Shown: one piece after another, positions 1 through 7,035 of the stretch
Position numbering within the stretch: position 1 is the stretch's first letter
How the letters are laid out: every line of letters begins with the position of its first letter
Assembly (NCBI GenBank): GCA_024409025.1
Contig: JAKSUM010000018.1
Span: forward strand, 1 to 10,580
Direction: 5' to 3'
DNA: 10,580 bases
DNA from: a bacterium
Lineage (GTDB): Bacteria; Vulcanimicrobiota; CADAWZ01
The notes under the pieces: generated by a model
What the model was told of the DNA's origin: nothing
The model's input: only the letters and a program-made list of their open reading frames with translations
The model's database searches: none
Made by a program: the position numbers and the translations under genes

Positions 1-1121
1 CCTACGAGCTTGGCAAGCCTTTCCTGAAGCTTTTCCCTGTCGTAATCGGAATCGGTCTCATCGATCTGGGTTCTGATCTGGTGGATTCTTGCGGTGATGT
101 CCTCATCAGCGCCTTCGCCGTCAACAATCGTTGTCTCGTCTTTGCTGATCTTGATCATCTCAGCGCTTCCGAGCATATCGATTGTTGCGTTTTCGAGCTT
201 GATTCCAAGGTCATCGGTTATTACCTGGCCGCCTGTGAGGATAGCGATATCCTTGAGCATCTCTTTTCTTCTGTCGCCGAATCCGGGAGCCTTTACAGCG
301 GCAACCTGGAATGTTCCGCGGAGCCTGTTGACTACGAGAGTTGCAAGAGCTTCGCCGTCTACGTCCTCAGCGATGATGACGAGAGGTCTCTGGAGCTGGA
401 CAACCTTTTCAAGGATGGGGAGAAGATCAGCTATTGCGGATATCTTCTTCTCGCTGATAAGAATGAAGGGCTTCTTAAGCTCTGCCACCATCTTGTCAGA
501 ATCAGTTACGAAATAAGGGGATACATAGCCTTTGTCAAACTGCATTCCCTCGGTGTGCTCGAGAACTGTTGATATGGTCTTGGACTCTTCAACGGTGATG
601 ACGCCGTCTTTGCCGACTTTTTCCATAGCGTCAGCAATCATCTCGCCGATCTCACGATCGTTGTTTGCGGAAATCGTTGCGACTTCAGCTATGACTGACT
701 TTTTCTCTACGGGCTTGGCGATCTTCTTGAGCTCTTCTACTGCCTTTGCGACTGCCTTTTCAATTCCCTTTTTGAGGAAGAGGGGATTTGCTCCGCCTGT
801 TACGTTCTTCATGCCTTCATGAATCATGGCATATGCGAGAACGGTAGCTGTTGTTGTTCCGTCGCCGGCGATGTCATTGGTCTTAGAAGCGACTTCTCTT
901 ACGAGCTGGGCTCCCATATTCTCAAAAGGCTCGTCAAGCTCGATTTCCTTGGCAATCGTGACACCGTCATTGGTGATCGTGGGGGAACCGAACTTTTTGT
1001 CTATGACTACATTGCGGCCACGGGGTCCGAGCGTTACTCTGACTGCGTCTGCGAGCTGCTTTGCGCCTTTTTCAAGAGCTTTTCTTGCTTCGAGATCATA
1101 AAGAAGAATTTTAGCACCCAT
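1..1121 (-). CDS. groL: Chaperonin GroEL (Hsp60), C-terminus cut off by window edge
   Basis: GroEL is the 14-subunit, ATP-driven cytosolic chaperonin that folds proteins in a cage closed by GroES. About 373 of the usual ~540 residues are visible: the first equatorial domain, the intermediate domain and most of the apical domain. The last ~165 residues, including the second ATP-site aspartate (Asp398 in E. coli), lie outside the window. The protein opens [16 protein letters not shown], then shows the nucleotide-binding segments [23 protein letters not shown] (Asp52) and [11 protein letters not shown] (Asp87), and the apical segment [13 protein letters not shown]. The ATG at 1119-1121 has a CGGAGG ribosome site (1135-1140), rather far upstream at 13 nt. 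It lies 53 bp after groES with no terminator between them, so it should be co-transcribed from the CIRCE-controlled promoter. No broken frame is seen. The identification is certain. Confidence 0.98.
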   Translation of the reverse strand, partial: MGAKILLYDLEARKALEKGAKQLADAVRVTLGPRGRNVVIDKKFGSPTITNDGVTIAKEIELDEPFENMGAQLVREVASKTNDIAGDGTTTATVLAYAMIHEGMKNVTGGANPLFLKKGIEKAVAKAVEELKKIAKPVEKKSVIAEVATISANNDREIGEMIADAMEKVGKDGVITVEESKTISTVLEHTEGMQFDKGYVSPYFVTDSDKMVAELKKPFILISEKKISAIADLLPILEKVVQLQRPLVIIAEDVDGEALATLVVNRLRGTFQVAAVKAPGFGDRRKEMLKDIAILTGGQVITDDLGIKLENATIDMLGSAEMIKISKDETTIVDGEGADEDITARIHQIRTQIDETDSDYDREKLQERLAKLV

Positions 1122-1174
1122 TATTTATATTAAGCCTCCGTATATATCTTCTGTTTGCGTGTTTCAGTTAATTA

Positions 1175-1468
1175 CTATTCGATAATTCCGAGAATCTCGC
1201 TCTCTTTTACGATGAGGTATTCCTCTCCGTCGAGCTTAATGTCAGTGCCGGAATATTTTCCGTAGAGAACCTTATCGCCGACCTTTACTTCCATGGGAAG
1301 CTTTGTGCCGTTCTCAAGAACCTTGCCGGTTCCGACAGCTATGACTTCGCCCTGCTGGGGTTTTTCCTTAGCGGTATCGGGAAGGATAACTCCGCCTTTA
1401 GTTCTTTCTTCCTTGGGAAGAGCCTTTACTATAACTCTGTCGCCAAGAGGTCTTACATGCGCGCTCAT
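1175..1468 (-). CDS. groS: Co-chaperonin GroES (Hsp10)
   Basis: GroES forms the seven-subunit lid of the GroEL folding chamber. The 97-residue protein matches the usual family length. Residues ~5-15 ([11 protein letters not shown]) form the conserved first strand. Residues ~19-33 ([15 protein letters not shown]) are the mobile loop that docks on GroEL through its hydrophobic GGVIL edge. Near the C-terminus, [12 protein letters not shown] and [15 protein letters not shown] are also typical. The frame is open 20 codons further upstream, but the start is placed at 1468 because a near-perfect AGGAGGTG (1474-1481) sits just upstream and the extra residues do not resemble GroES. It is the first gene of the groES-groEL operon. 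The stop is TAG followed immediately by an in-frame TAA. Confidence 0.97.
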   Translation of the reverse strand: MSAHVRPLGDRVIVKALPKEERTKGGVILPDTAKEKPQQGEVIAVGTGKVLENGTKLPMEVKVGDKVLYGKYSGTDIKLDGEEYLIVKESEILGIIE

Positions 1469-1521
1469 TACTGCACCTCCTAAAATAAACGGCATCCGAA
1501 AATGCCTTGAAAAACTGATTT

Positions 1522-1548
1522 TTAGCAATCGCTCTTTTTAATTGCTAA
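1522..1548 (-). promoter_or_regulatory. CIRCE operator (HrcA-binding), divergent form
   Basis: The arms are TTAGCAATC (1522-1530) and AATTGCTAA (1540-1548), separated by exactly 9 bp. That is the spacing of the CIRCE element (TTAGCACTC-N9-GAGTGCTAA). The flanking T and A runs extend it to an 11-bp perfect inverted repeat (1519-1529 with 1541-1551). The inner bases differ from consensus (AATC/AATT in place of ACTC/GAGT), so affinity for HrcA may be altered. It lies in the 5' leader of groES, 54-80 bp from its start codon and at the predicted transcription start, the classic position for repression by HrcA. No hrcA gene is in the window. Confidence 0.85.
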
Positions 1549-1552
1549 AAAT

Positions 1553-1580
1553 ATTATAGCTCATAAAAAAATAAAATCAA
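1553..1580 (-). promoter_or_regulatory. Sigma-A type promoter for groES-groEL
   Basis: Read on the minus strand, there is a -35 TTGATT (1575-1580), a 16-bp spacer and a perfect -10 TATAAT (1553-1558), with AT-rich DNA upstream. Transcription would start near 1546, inside the CIRCE element, so a bound repressor would block initiation. The match to consensus and the position next to CIRCE make this a good call, but no start site has been mapped. Confidence 0.75.
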
Positions 1581-1598
1581 GTGCTTTTTTTATTTTTA

Positions 1599-1991
1599 TC
1601 AGGAAAAAAGCTCGGCGATCTGCCTTCCGGTCATCGAAAGGTCAGCGCCCATTTCCTCTGCCGCCTTTGAGACATACTTCGGTGTTCTTGAAAGCATATC
1701 TTCAAAAGTCGGGGCGGAAAATACTGCTGCGGCAAACCCGAAACGTTCTATTGCTTCAGGATCAAAGAGGCCGCAGAAAAGCATTCCATTCCTGCATCTT
1801 ATTTGAAGAACCGATATGTCGGTTCCGGGAACTGTAACGGCAACGCCTTCTGCCGTCTTCTCACCAAGATAAATATCCTTGGCGCTTACTTTTTCAACAA
1901 ACATATCAACACAGTTACTGCAACCTATGGAAGCCTTTTTAACTAACCCCATAGCTTTACAGTAACGCCCCCTTCCTTGTTTTTCTCGCAT
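1599..1991 (-). CDS. DUF1805 (YunC-like) protein with N-terminal CxxC extension
   Basis: The protein has 130 residues. From about residue 41 it follows the DUF1805/YunC pattern: a strand ending AVTVPGT, the segment GMLFCGLFDPEAIERFG (YunC has a similar GYIMCGALD) and the C-terminal MGADLSMTGRQIAEL. The function of this family is not established. Residues 1-40 precede the domain and include GCSNC (Cys24, Cys27), a possible metal or redox pair, though this is inference from the spacing only. No signal peptide or membrane segment is seen. The ATG at 1989-1991 directly follows the TAA of the upstream HD-GYP gene (gap 0), which suggests translational coupling. A second ATG at 1952 would give 117 residues and keep the CxxC. 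There is no GC-rich terminator between this gene and the groES promoter. The family call is fairly sure. The role is unknown, and the link to the signalling genes rests on operon structure. Confidence 0.82.
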   Translation of the reverse strand: MREKQGRGRYCKAMGLVKKASIGCSNCVDMFVEKVSAKDIYLGEKTAEGVAVTVPGTDISVLQIRCRNGMLFCGLFDPEAIERFGFAAAVFSAPTFEDMLSRTPKYVSKAAEEMGADLSMTGRQIAELFS

Positions 1992-3062
1992 TTAATAGGG
2001 ATCCTCGCTGTCAGAATAAGCCCTCACAAGCTCATCAGCGGAATCCTCAAAGCACTTCATAATATTAGGGGAAAATACGCCGCATTTTCCCTCCTTTATC
2101 ATTGAAAAAGCCGTCTCAAAGCTGAATGAGCTTTTATACACCCTCTTGCTGACAAGCGCGTCGAAACAGTCCGCCACAGCCACAGCCTCAGCCCATACGG
2201 GTATTTCATCGCCCACAAGGCCGTCCGGATATCCGTTGCCGTCATGACGCTCATGATGCCATCTGCATATCTCATAGCAATACCTGTAAAACTCGCTGTC
2301 GCTCTGTTTAAAATTCTCAAGAATACGGCAGCCGTATATGGTATGCATCTTCATTTCAGCAAATTCCTCAGGCGTAAATCTGCCAGGCTTATTAAGTATA
2401 ACGTCAGGAATGGCAATCTTTCCGAGATCATGCAGGGCGGCAGCCTGCGTTATCATGTGTATCTTGGAATCATCAAGACCGTATTCGGGAAAAAGCCTCT
2501 TTGCGCTTGAAAGCATTGCGCCGGATATATTCTTGACCCTTTTCACATGCTCTCCGGACTCAAGACTCCGGAATTCAACTACCGAGCCTAAGGCATTTAT
2601 CAGAAATTCATTGTTCTTAGCAAGCTGCTCCTGACTTTTCCTAAGCTCCTTCGTCCTTTCCTCAAGCTGTCTTTCAATGGATTCCCTGTTCTGATACAGC
2701 TCTATAAGGTTCTTTGCCCTTCTCGTAACAATGCTTGGTTCAAAGGGCTTGTATATTATATCGGCAGCCCCGTATTCGTATGTCCTCAGATCACTCTCTA
2801 TCGTCGCTTCGCCAGTAATCATGATGACAGGAATATGGTCTATATATCCTCTGTCATTCATAAAAGAAAGAACATCAAGGCCAGATTTGTTCGGCATTAC
2901 AAGATCAAGAAACACGAGGGATATTGACAGCTTATGCAAATCTATAATGTCTATGGCTTCCTGCCCGTCCCTTGCCTCAAGTATTGAATACTCGTCCTCA
3001 AATATATCCTTCAGCAGCTCTCTGTTAATCTCGGCATCGTCAACTATAAGTATTTTCTGCAT
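1992..3062 (-). CDS. Response regulator with HD-GYP domain (predicted cyclic-di-GMP phosphodiesterase)
   Basis: This 356-residue cytosolic protein has three parts. Residues 1-120 are a receiver domain with acidic pair Asp8/Asp9, phospho-acceptor Asp53 (FLDLVMP), Thr83 and Lys105 (YKPF). Residues ~122-158 are a charged, probably coiled-coil linker. Residues ~160-350 are an HD-GYP domain with His172 (GEHVKRV), the HD pair His211-Asp212 (LHDLGKIAIPD), His240, HHERHDGNGYPDG (269-281) and VADCFDAL. The metal ligands and the GYP loop are intact, so it should hydrolyse cyclic-di-GMP, probably under control of Asp53 phosphorylation. The family's usual ARI before the VAD motif reads AEA here. The start is placed at 3062, with GGGAG (3071-3075) upstream. 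The gene follows the HPt gene after 3 nt and abuts the DUF1805 gene. No histidine kinase is encoded nearby. Receiver/HD-GYP proteins of this layout are common in Clostridia. Confidence 0.94.
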   Translation of the reverse strand: MQKILIVDDAEINRELLKDIFEDEYSILEARDGQEAIDIIDLHKLSISLVFLDLVMPNKSGLDVLSFMNDRGYIDHIPVIMITGEATIESDLRTYEYGAADIIYKPFEPSIVTRRAKNLIELYQNRESIERQLEERTKELRKSQEQLAKNNEFLINALGSVVEFRSLESGEHVKRVKNISGAMLSSAKRLFPEYGLDDSKIHMITQAAALHDLGKIAIPDVILNKPGRFTPEEFAEMKMHTIYGCRILENFKQSDSEFYRYCYEICRWHHERHDGNGYPDGLVGDEIPVWAEAVAVADCFDALVSKRVYKSSFSFETAFSMIKEGKCGVFSPNIMKCFEDSADELVRAYSDSEDPY

Positions 3063-3065
3063 CTG

Positions 3066-3431
3066 TCAGGCTCCCGCTTCAGAGGTCAGCTCCTTGATTT
3101 TTTTCTCTATAAGAGCATAATCGGCATTAAGCCTCGACATATAGAGTCTGGCCTTGTCAAAATCCCTGCCTCCCCTCAATTCCTCCGTTACAGCGGATAC
3201 GGAATCCAAAAGTCTGGTGAAGGAAAGATTGGCACAGACACCCTTGAGGGTATGCGCCGCCCTGAAAGCGTCCTCGCAGTTTCCTGACTCCATAGCTTCA
3301 TTTAAAAGCCTGTAGCTGTCGTCCCTAAGGAACATTCCGGCAAATTTTCTGACGCGCTCCTCTTTTCTCATGCGCCTCATCACTTCGTCATAATTGCCGC
3401 CGGTCTCTTCAAAAAATTCCTGCAACGTCAT
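3066..3431 (-). CDS. Stand-alone histidine phosphotransfer (HPt) domain protein
   Basis: The 121-residue, largely helical protein is essentially one HPt domain, the four-helix module that carries phosphate between receivers in a multistep phosphorelay. The phosphorylated residue should be His60 in FRAAHTLKGVCANLSF, which matches the HPt signature (A-H-x-L-K-G-x-x-x-x-L). The N-terminus (TLQEFFEETGGNYDEVMRRM) and the C-terminal helices also fit HPt proteins. It has no kinase, receiver or membrane part of its own. The ATG at 3431 has AAGGAG (3440-3445) at 8 nt. A hairpin lies just upstream of that ribosome site. It is the first gene of a tight operon with the receiver/HD-GYP protein, which is the obvious but unproven phosphorelay partner. 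The hybrid kinase that would charge it is not in this window. Confidence 0.92.
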   Translation of the reverse strand: MTLQEFFEETGGNYDEVMRRMRKEERVRKFAGMFLRDDSYRLLNEAMESGNCEDAFRAAHTLKGVCANLSFTRLLDSVSAVTEELRGGRDFDKARLYMSRLNADYALIEKKIKELTSEAGA

Positions 3432-3448
3432 ACAAAAAACTCCTTAAA

Positions 3449-3465
3449 GGCATCCTGAGGATGCC
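3449..3465 (-). promoter_or_regulatory. Hairpin in the HPt gene leader, next to the ribosome site
   Basis: On the minus strand GGCATCC and GGATGCC form a perfect 7-bp, GC-rich stem with a 3-nt loop. With a short internal asymmetry it extends by TTAA pairing on each side, reaching the AAGGAG ribosome site at 3440-3445. There is no T-run directly after the stem, so it is a poor terminator. A role in translation control or RNA stability is more likely, but this is inference. Confidence 0.55.
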
Positions 3466-3492
3466 GCTTAAAAAAACCTGTTTTACAATATA

Positions 3493-3521
3493 CGATGCAG
3501 ATAATAAAAAAACCTACATCG
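3493..3521. promoter_or_regulatory. Interrupted inverted repeat, possible operator
   Basis: CGATGCAG (3493-3500) and CTACATCG (3514-3521) are inverted copies matching at 7 of 8 positions. Their centres are 21 bp apart, about two helical turns, as expected for a dimeric regulator. The spacer contains TATTAT on the minus strand, a possible -10 for the HPt operon. The site type is inferred from symmetry alone. Confidence 0.4.
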
Positions 3522-3533
3522 CAAAACCCAAAC

Positions 3534-3552
3534 GGAAAATAAAAGATTTTCC
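3534..3552. repeat. Short inverted repeat (GGAAAAT / ATTTTCC)
   Basis: A perfect 7-bp inverted repeat with a 5-nt spacer (AAAAG), lying between the possible operator and the tandem repeat. It has no following T-run in either direction, so it is not a standard terminator. It could be a protein-binding site. AT-rich DNA makes short palindromes likely by chance, so the weight given is low. Confidence 0.3.
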
Positions 3553-3553
3553 C

Positions 3554-3588
3554 ATTAACAAATAGAAATTAACAAATAGAAATTAACA
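3554..3588. repeat. 14-bp tandem direct repeat (2.5 copies) upstream of the acetyltransferase
   Basis: The unit ATTAACAAATAGAA occurs twice exactly (3554-3567 and 3568-3581), followed by a third partial ATTAACA (3582-3588). It ends 19 bp before the acetyltransferase ATG. Each unit carries a -35-like TTAACA, and TAGAAA in the next unit is 16 bp downstream, so copy number could change the promoter. Repeated binding sites for a regulator are another possibility. Confidence 0.8.
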
Positions 3589-3607
3589 CCAGCAGAAGGG
3601 AGAACAA

Positions 3608-4159
3608 ATGCAGTGCAATGAAACAAGAGTGGACATAAGGATTCCTGATCCGGAAGATCTTAAGGAGCTTATGAGAACCCGGCCGCTCATATTTAAATTC
3701 AACAACGCAATGCCTTTTTCAGAAGAATCGATTTTGCTTATGAAGGAGATATTCGGAGGCAATCTCGGAGAAGGGAGCATGGTAATGAGCCCTATAAGCG
3801 GCTCCTGCATAAGCTCAATGAAAATAGGCAGAAAAGTATTTATAAATTCCGGGCTTCTTGCAATGGCAAGGGGGGGAATAACCATTGAGGACGGTGTCAT
3901 GATAGCCGCAAACGTCCAGCTTCTGTCAAATAACCACGATCCGTACGATCTCAATATACTTACATGCAAGCCGGTGCTGATAAAAAGACAGGCATGGATT
4001 GGCGCCGGCGCGACAATACTACCCGGAATCAGCATAGGAGAGCATGCCATAGTCGGAGCGGCTGCTGTCGTAACAAAGGATGTTCCGGATTATGCGGTTG
4101 TTGCAGGCAATCCCGCAAGAATAATAAAGACGCTTGATCCGGAAAAATTCAAGGACTGA
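3608..4159 (+). CDS. Hexapeptide-repeat O-acetyltransferase (LacA/Maa/NodL-like)
   Basis: This 183-residue cytosolic enzyme belongs to the left-handed beta-helix acetyltransferases, which form trimers and move acetyl from acetyl-CoA to a hydroxyl, often on a sugar. Imperfect hexapeptide repeats run from about residue 64 to 155 (MKIGRKVFINSG, ITIEDGVMIAANV, AWIGAGATILPGISIGEHAIVGAAAVVTKDV). His110 in SNNHDPY corresponds to the catalytic histidine loop of LacA/Maa. The end DYAVVAGNPARIIK is the usual C-terminal CoA-side motif. The N-terminal ~60 residues are helical but do not clearly match the standard Maa N-terminal domain, so the acceptor cannot be named. The start at 3608 has AAGGGAGA (3596-3603) upstream. 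It lies 68 bp before the UPF0182 gene on the same strand. Confidence 0.9.
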   Translation: MQCNETRVDIRIPDPEDLKELMRTRPLIFKFNNAMPFSEESILLMKEIFGGNLGEGSMVMSPISGSCISSMKIGRKVFINSGLLAMARGGITIEDGVMIAANVQLLSNNHDPYDLNILTCKPVLIKRQAWIGAGATILPGISIGEHAIVGAAAVVTKDVPDYAVVAGNPARIIKTLDPEKFKD

Positions 4160-4184
4160 AACTAATTGGCGACAACAGATAACA

Positions 4185-4190
4185 TATAAT
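4185..4190 (+). promoter_or_regulatory. Possible -10 box before the UPF0182 gene
   Basis: A perfect TATAAT lies in the 68-bp gap, 37 bp ahead of the UPF0182 start. The best -35-like hexamer (TTGGCG, 4166-4171) is only 13 bp away, which is too close for a standard promoter. It may be a weak or activated internal promoter, or chance. The UPF0182 gene could equally be read from the acetyltransferase promoter. Confidence 0.3.
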
Positions 4191-4227
4191 AATTCTAAAA
4201 GAAAACGGAACCGACATAATTAAAAAC

Positions 4228-7035
4228 ATGGAAATAAAAGAAGCATCACCGTCCACTGCCGGAAAAAAGTATCCGGTATGGATCAAAATAACAACGGCCC
4301 TGATAGTCTTAATCATAATCTTTTACGGAGCAATAATATCGTTTATATCAGATATGCAGTGGTATGCTTCGGAAGGATATTCCGGAGTCTTCAACAGGCT
4401 GGTCGCATGGAAAGCGGCAGGGTTTGGCATTGACTTTCTGATATTTGCAATTCCTGCAGGCATAAGCCTCTTTTTTATATCGAAGCTCAGAACCAAAATG
4501 CCCCAGATAATAAAGGACGGGGTAATAGAGCATCCGTCTGCAAATCCGGCAAATATCGGCATACCCGTGCTTATAACGGCAGTAAGCGCCGTCATAGTGG
4601 GAATCATAGGAACGGATATTTCCTCATGCGGACTGTATATGACAGCATTCAACGCATGCGGCTTCGGAACAGCAGACCCTGTTTTCGGCAAGGATCCCTC
4701 ATTTTACATATTCCTGCTTCCCATGATGAATCACATGGCCGGAATACTTGCAGCGTCAGTATTCATATCAGCCCTGACGGCTGCAGGCTTCTACCTGTTT
4801 TCAAGAGGCCCTGCCGGAATTCCCCAGAACATGAATCTGCCGGAACCTCTGAAAAAGCATGTCCTGTCGCTCATATCAGCCCTCTTCATAATATCTGCGG
4901 CATTCTTCCTGCTTTCATGCTACGATCTCCTCTCAAATTCCGACGGACTTATGTCAGGAGCCTTCTTTACCGACATATATGCAAAAATTCCGGCACTGAG
5001 AATAATGGCAGGAGCAATGCTCTTCTCGGCGTTCTTCATTTTTCGTGACTTAAAAACCGGAAACTGGAAGCATATAACCATAGCATGCTCACTGTGCCTG
5101 ATTGTTTTCCTTTTCTCAATGGTGATATATCCAGGCATAATACAGAAATTCTTTGTAAGCCCAAGCGAGCTGACTAAAGAGAAGCCGTTTATACAGAGAA
5201 ACATGGAGGCTACCAAAAAAGCGTTCGGGCTTGAAAAATTCACCGAGTACGAGCATCCCGGCTCTGACAGGATTTCGGCAGAAGGGATAAAAAACAACTC
5301 CCTTACAGTAAAAAACATAAGGCTCTGGGATGACAAGCCGCTTCTTGAAGCATATTCCGAGCTTCAGGAAATAAGAACATATTACAAATTCAGCGACATC
5401 GATTTTGACAGATATGAGATAAACGGCGAATACAGGCAGGTAATGGTATCCCCGAGAGAGCTTGACGCGTCAAGAATTCCGGACAGGAAATGGATCAATG
5501 AGACATTCACGTATACGCACGGCTACGGCGCATGCATAGGGCCGGTAAACAGCGCAACATCTGACGGTCTTCCCGAATTCTTCATTAAGGACATCCCCCC
5601 GACATCGGACAAGGGCCTGAAAATAGAAAATCCGGCTATTTATTACGGAGAGATAAGCGACGGCTACAGGATTGTAAATTCAAACGAGAAGGAATTCGAC
5701 TATCCGTCAGGAGATGACAATGTATACTGCTCATATTCAGGGAAAGGCGGAGTCAATATAGGAGGCCTCCTGAACAGGCTGATTTACTCGTCCTATTTCG
5801 GTGACATAAAGATACTTCTCAGCTCTGAAATAAAGCCCGAGAGCAGAATACTCTTCAACAGGAAGGTCACGGACATAGCAAGCAGGATAACGCCATTTGT
5901 CAGATACGACAGGGATCCTTACCTTGTCAGCTCCGAAGGCAGGCTTAAATGGATTATAGACGGATATACGATATCCTCATCATATCCGTATTCAGAATAC
6001 TTCTACGGCATCAACTATATAAGGAATTCGGTCAAGGCGGTCGCAGACGCTTATGACGGAAGTATAGACTTCTATATTTCGGATCCCGAAGATCCGATGC
6101 TCACGACGTATGACAGAATGCTTGGAAAAATATTCAAGCCGATAAGCGACATGCCCGCAGATCTGCGAAAGCATCTCAGATATCCGGAAACGCTTCTGAA
6201 GGTACAGGCACACGCTTATGCGCGTTATCACATGAAGGATGTACAGGTCTTCTACAATCAGGAGGACTTATGGAAGATATCCTCATCAGGAGCATCCAAA
6301 AACGGATCATCCATCTGGTATGACTTTCCATGGCTGCCTGAAGGCATATACTCAGGCGAAAATGAGCTAAGCCCATATTACACGATACTGAAACTCCCGG
6401 ACACAGGCTCGGACAAAGAGGAATTCGTACTTATGATGCCCTTCTCTCCGGCAAGAAAGTCAAATCTCATATCGCTAATGGCAGCAAGATGCGATGGAGA
6501 GCACTACGGAGAGGTTGCAGTATATTCATTTCCAAAGGACAAGCTGATATACGGTCCCCAGCAGATAGACTCAAGGATAGATCAGGATCCGGAGATATCA
6601 AAGCAGCTTACACTGTGGACTCAGGGAGGCTCAAACGCCGTAAGAGGCAAGCTCATGGTAATACCTATTGAAGACTCGCTTATATATGTGGAGCCTCTGT
6701 TTCTTGCAGCAAGCTCGGGAAAAATCCCGCAGCTCAAGAAAATATTCGTAGTCTGCGGAGACAGGGTCGCAATGGAGGACACTCTTGATAAAGCCGTTGA
6801 GGCAGTCTTCGGCTCATCTTCCGAAAAAGCGAAGACAATCGAGACGGCACAGGCTTCCGAAACAAGGGCAAACAAGGAGGCAGGCGTATCGGCAGATCCT
6901 GTAAATGACGTCGCATCCAGCCTTGAAAAAGCGAAAAAGGCAATGCGGGACGGAGACTGGGCGGCATACGGAAAAGAAATGGAAAATCTTGAAAAAGCAG
7001 TGAAAAGGCTGAAAGACTCAGCCCAAGAAAAATGA
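4228..7035 (+). CDS. UPF0182 family large integral membrane protein
   Basis: This 935-residue protein matches UPF0182 (COG1615) in length and layout. The function of the family is unknown. About seven hydrophobic segments occupy the first third: ~18-40, 65-85, 109-130, 167-192, 212-232, 256-272 and 281-304. The family segment QWYASEGYSGVF follows the first of them, and FIQRNMEATKKAFGLEKF (~321-338) follows the last. The remaining ~600 residues are hydrophilic and probably face outside the membrane. The C-terminus has an Ala/Glu-rich low-complexity stretch, then GDWAAYGKEMENLEKAV, the helical tail seen in many family members. There is no cleavable signal peptide. The ATG at 4228 has only a poor ribosome site (GGA about 18 nt away), and the next Met lies after the first membrane segment, so 4228 is kept. 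ATA and AGA/AGG codons are frequent. The stop codon is part of the downstream terminator. Confidence 0.92.
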   Translation: MEIKEASPSTAGKKYPVWIKITTALIVLIIIFYGAIISFISDMQWYASEGYSGVFNRLVAWKAAGFGIDFLIFAIPAGISLFFISKLRTKMPQIIKDGVIEHPSANPANIGIPVLITAVSAVIVGIIGTDISSCGLYMTAFNACGFGTADPVFGKDPSFYIFLLPMMNHMAGILAASVFISALTAAGFYLFSRGPAGIPQNMNLPEPLKKHVLSLISALFIISAAFFLLSCYDLLSNSDGLMSGAFFTDIYAKIPALRIMAGAMLFSAFFIFRDLKTGNWKHITIACSLCLIVFLFSMVIYPGIIQKFFVSPSELTKEKPFIQRNMEATKKAFGLEKFTEYEHPGSDRISAEGIKNNSLTVKNIRLWDDKPLLEAYSELQEIRTYYKFSDIDFDRYEINGEYRQVMVSPRELDASRIPDRKWINETFTYTHGYGACIGPVNSATSDGLPEFFIKDIPPTSDKGLKIENPAIYYGEISDGYRIVNSNEKEFDYPSGDDNVYCSYSGKGGVNIGGLLNRLIYSSYFGDIKILLSSEIKPESRILFNRKVTDIASRITPFVRYDRDPYLVSSEGRLKWIIDGYTISSSYPYSEYFYGINYIRNSVKAVADAYDGSIDFYISDPEDPMLTTYDRMLGKIFKPISDMPADLRKHLRYPETLLKVQAHAYARYHMKDVQVFYNQEDLWKISSSGASKNGSSIWYDFPWLPEGIYSGENELSPYYTILKLPDTGSDKEEFVLMMPFSPARKSNLISLMAARCDGEHYGEVAVYSFPKDKLIYGPQQIDSRIDQDPEISKQLTLWTQGGSNAVRGKLMVIPIEDSLIYVEPLFLAASSGKIPQLKKIFVVCGDRVAMEDTLDKAVEAVFGSSSEKAKTIETAQASETRANKEAGVSADPVNDVASSLEKAKKAMRDGDWAAYGKEMENLEKAVKRLKDSAQEK

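Larger units (their letters stand above)
3432..3607. promoter_or_regulatory. Divergent intergenic control region
   Basis: These 176 AT-rich bases separate the HPt operon (leftward) from the acetyltransferase gene (rightward) and must hold both promoters. No strong consensus promoter is visible. On the minus strand a TATTAT (3501-3506) could be a -10, but its -35 (TTGGGT near 3526-3531) is about 19 bp away. On the plus strand, TTAACA (3555-3560) and TAGAAA (3577-3582) are 16 bp apart inside a tandem repeat. The region also holds three inverted repeats and that repeat, listed separately. Confidence 0.5.

Noticed and set aside
81..572. Open frames on the plus strand opposite groEL
   Set aside because: They are antisense shadows of a complete, strongly conserved GroEL frame and resemble no known protein.
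1561..1598. Possible terminator after the DUF1805 gene
   Set aside because: A-rich and T-rich stretches could pair, but there is no GC stem and the region overlaps the -35 of the groES promoter.
3554..3588. Possible CRISPR array
   Set aside because: The 14-bp units are directly adjacent with no spacers, and no cas gene is present.
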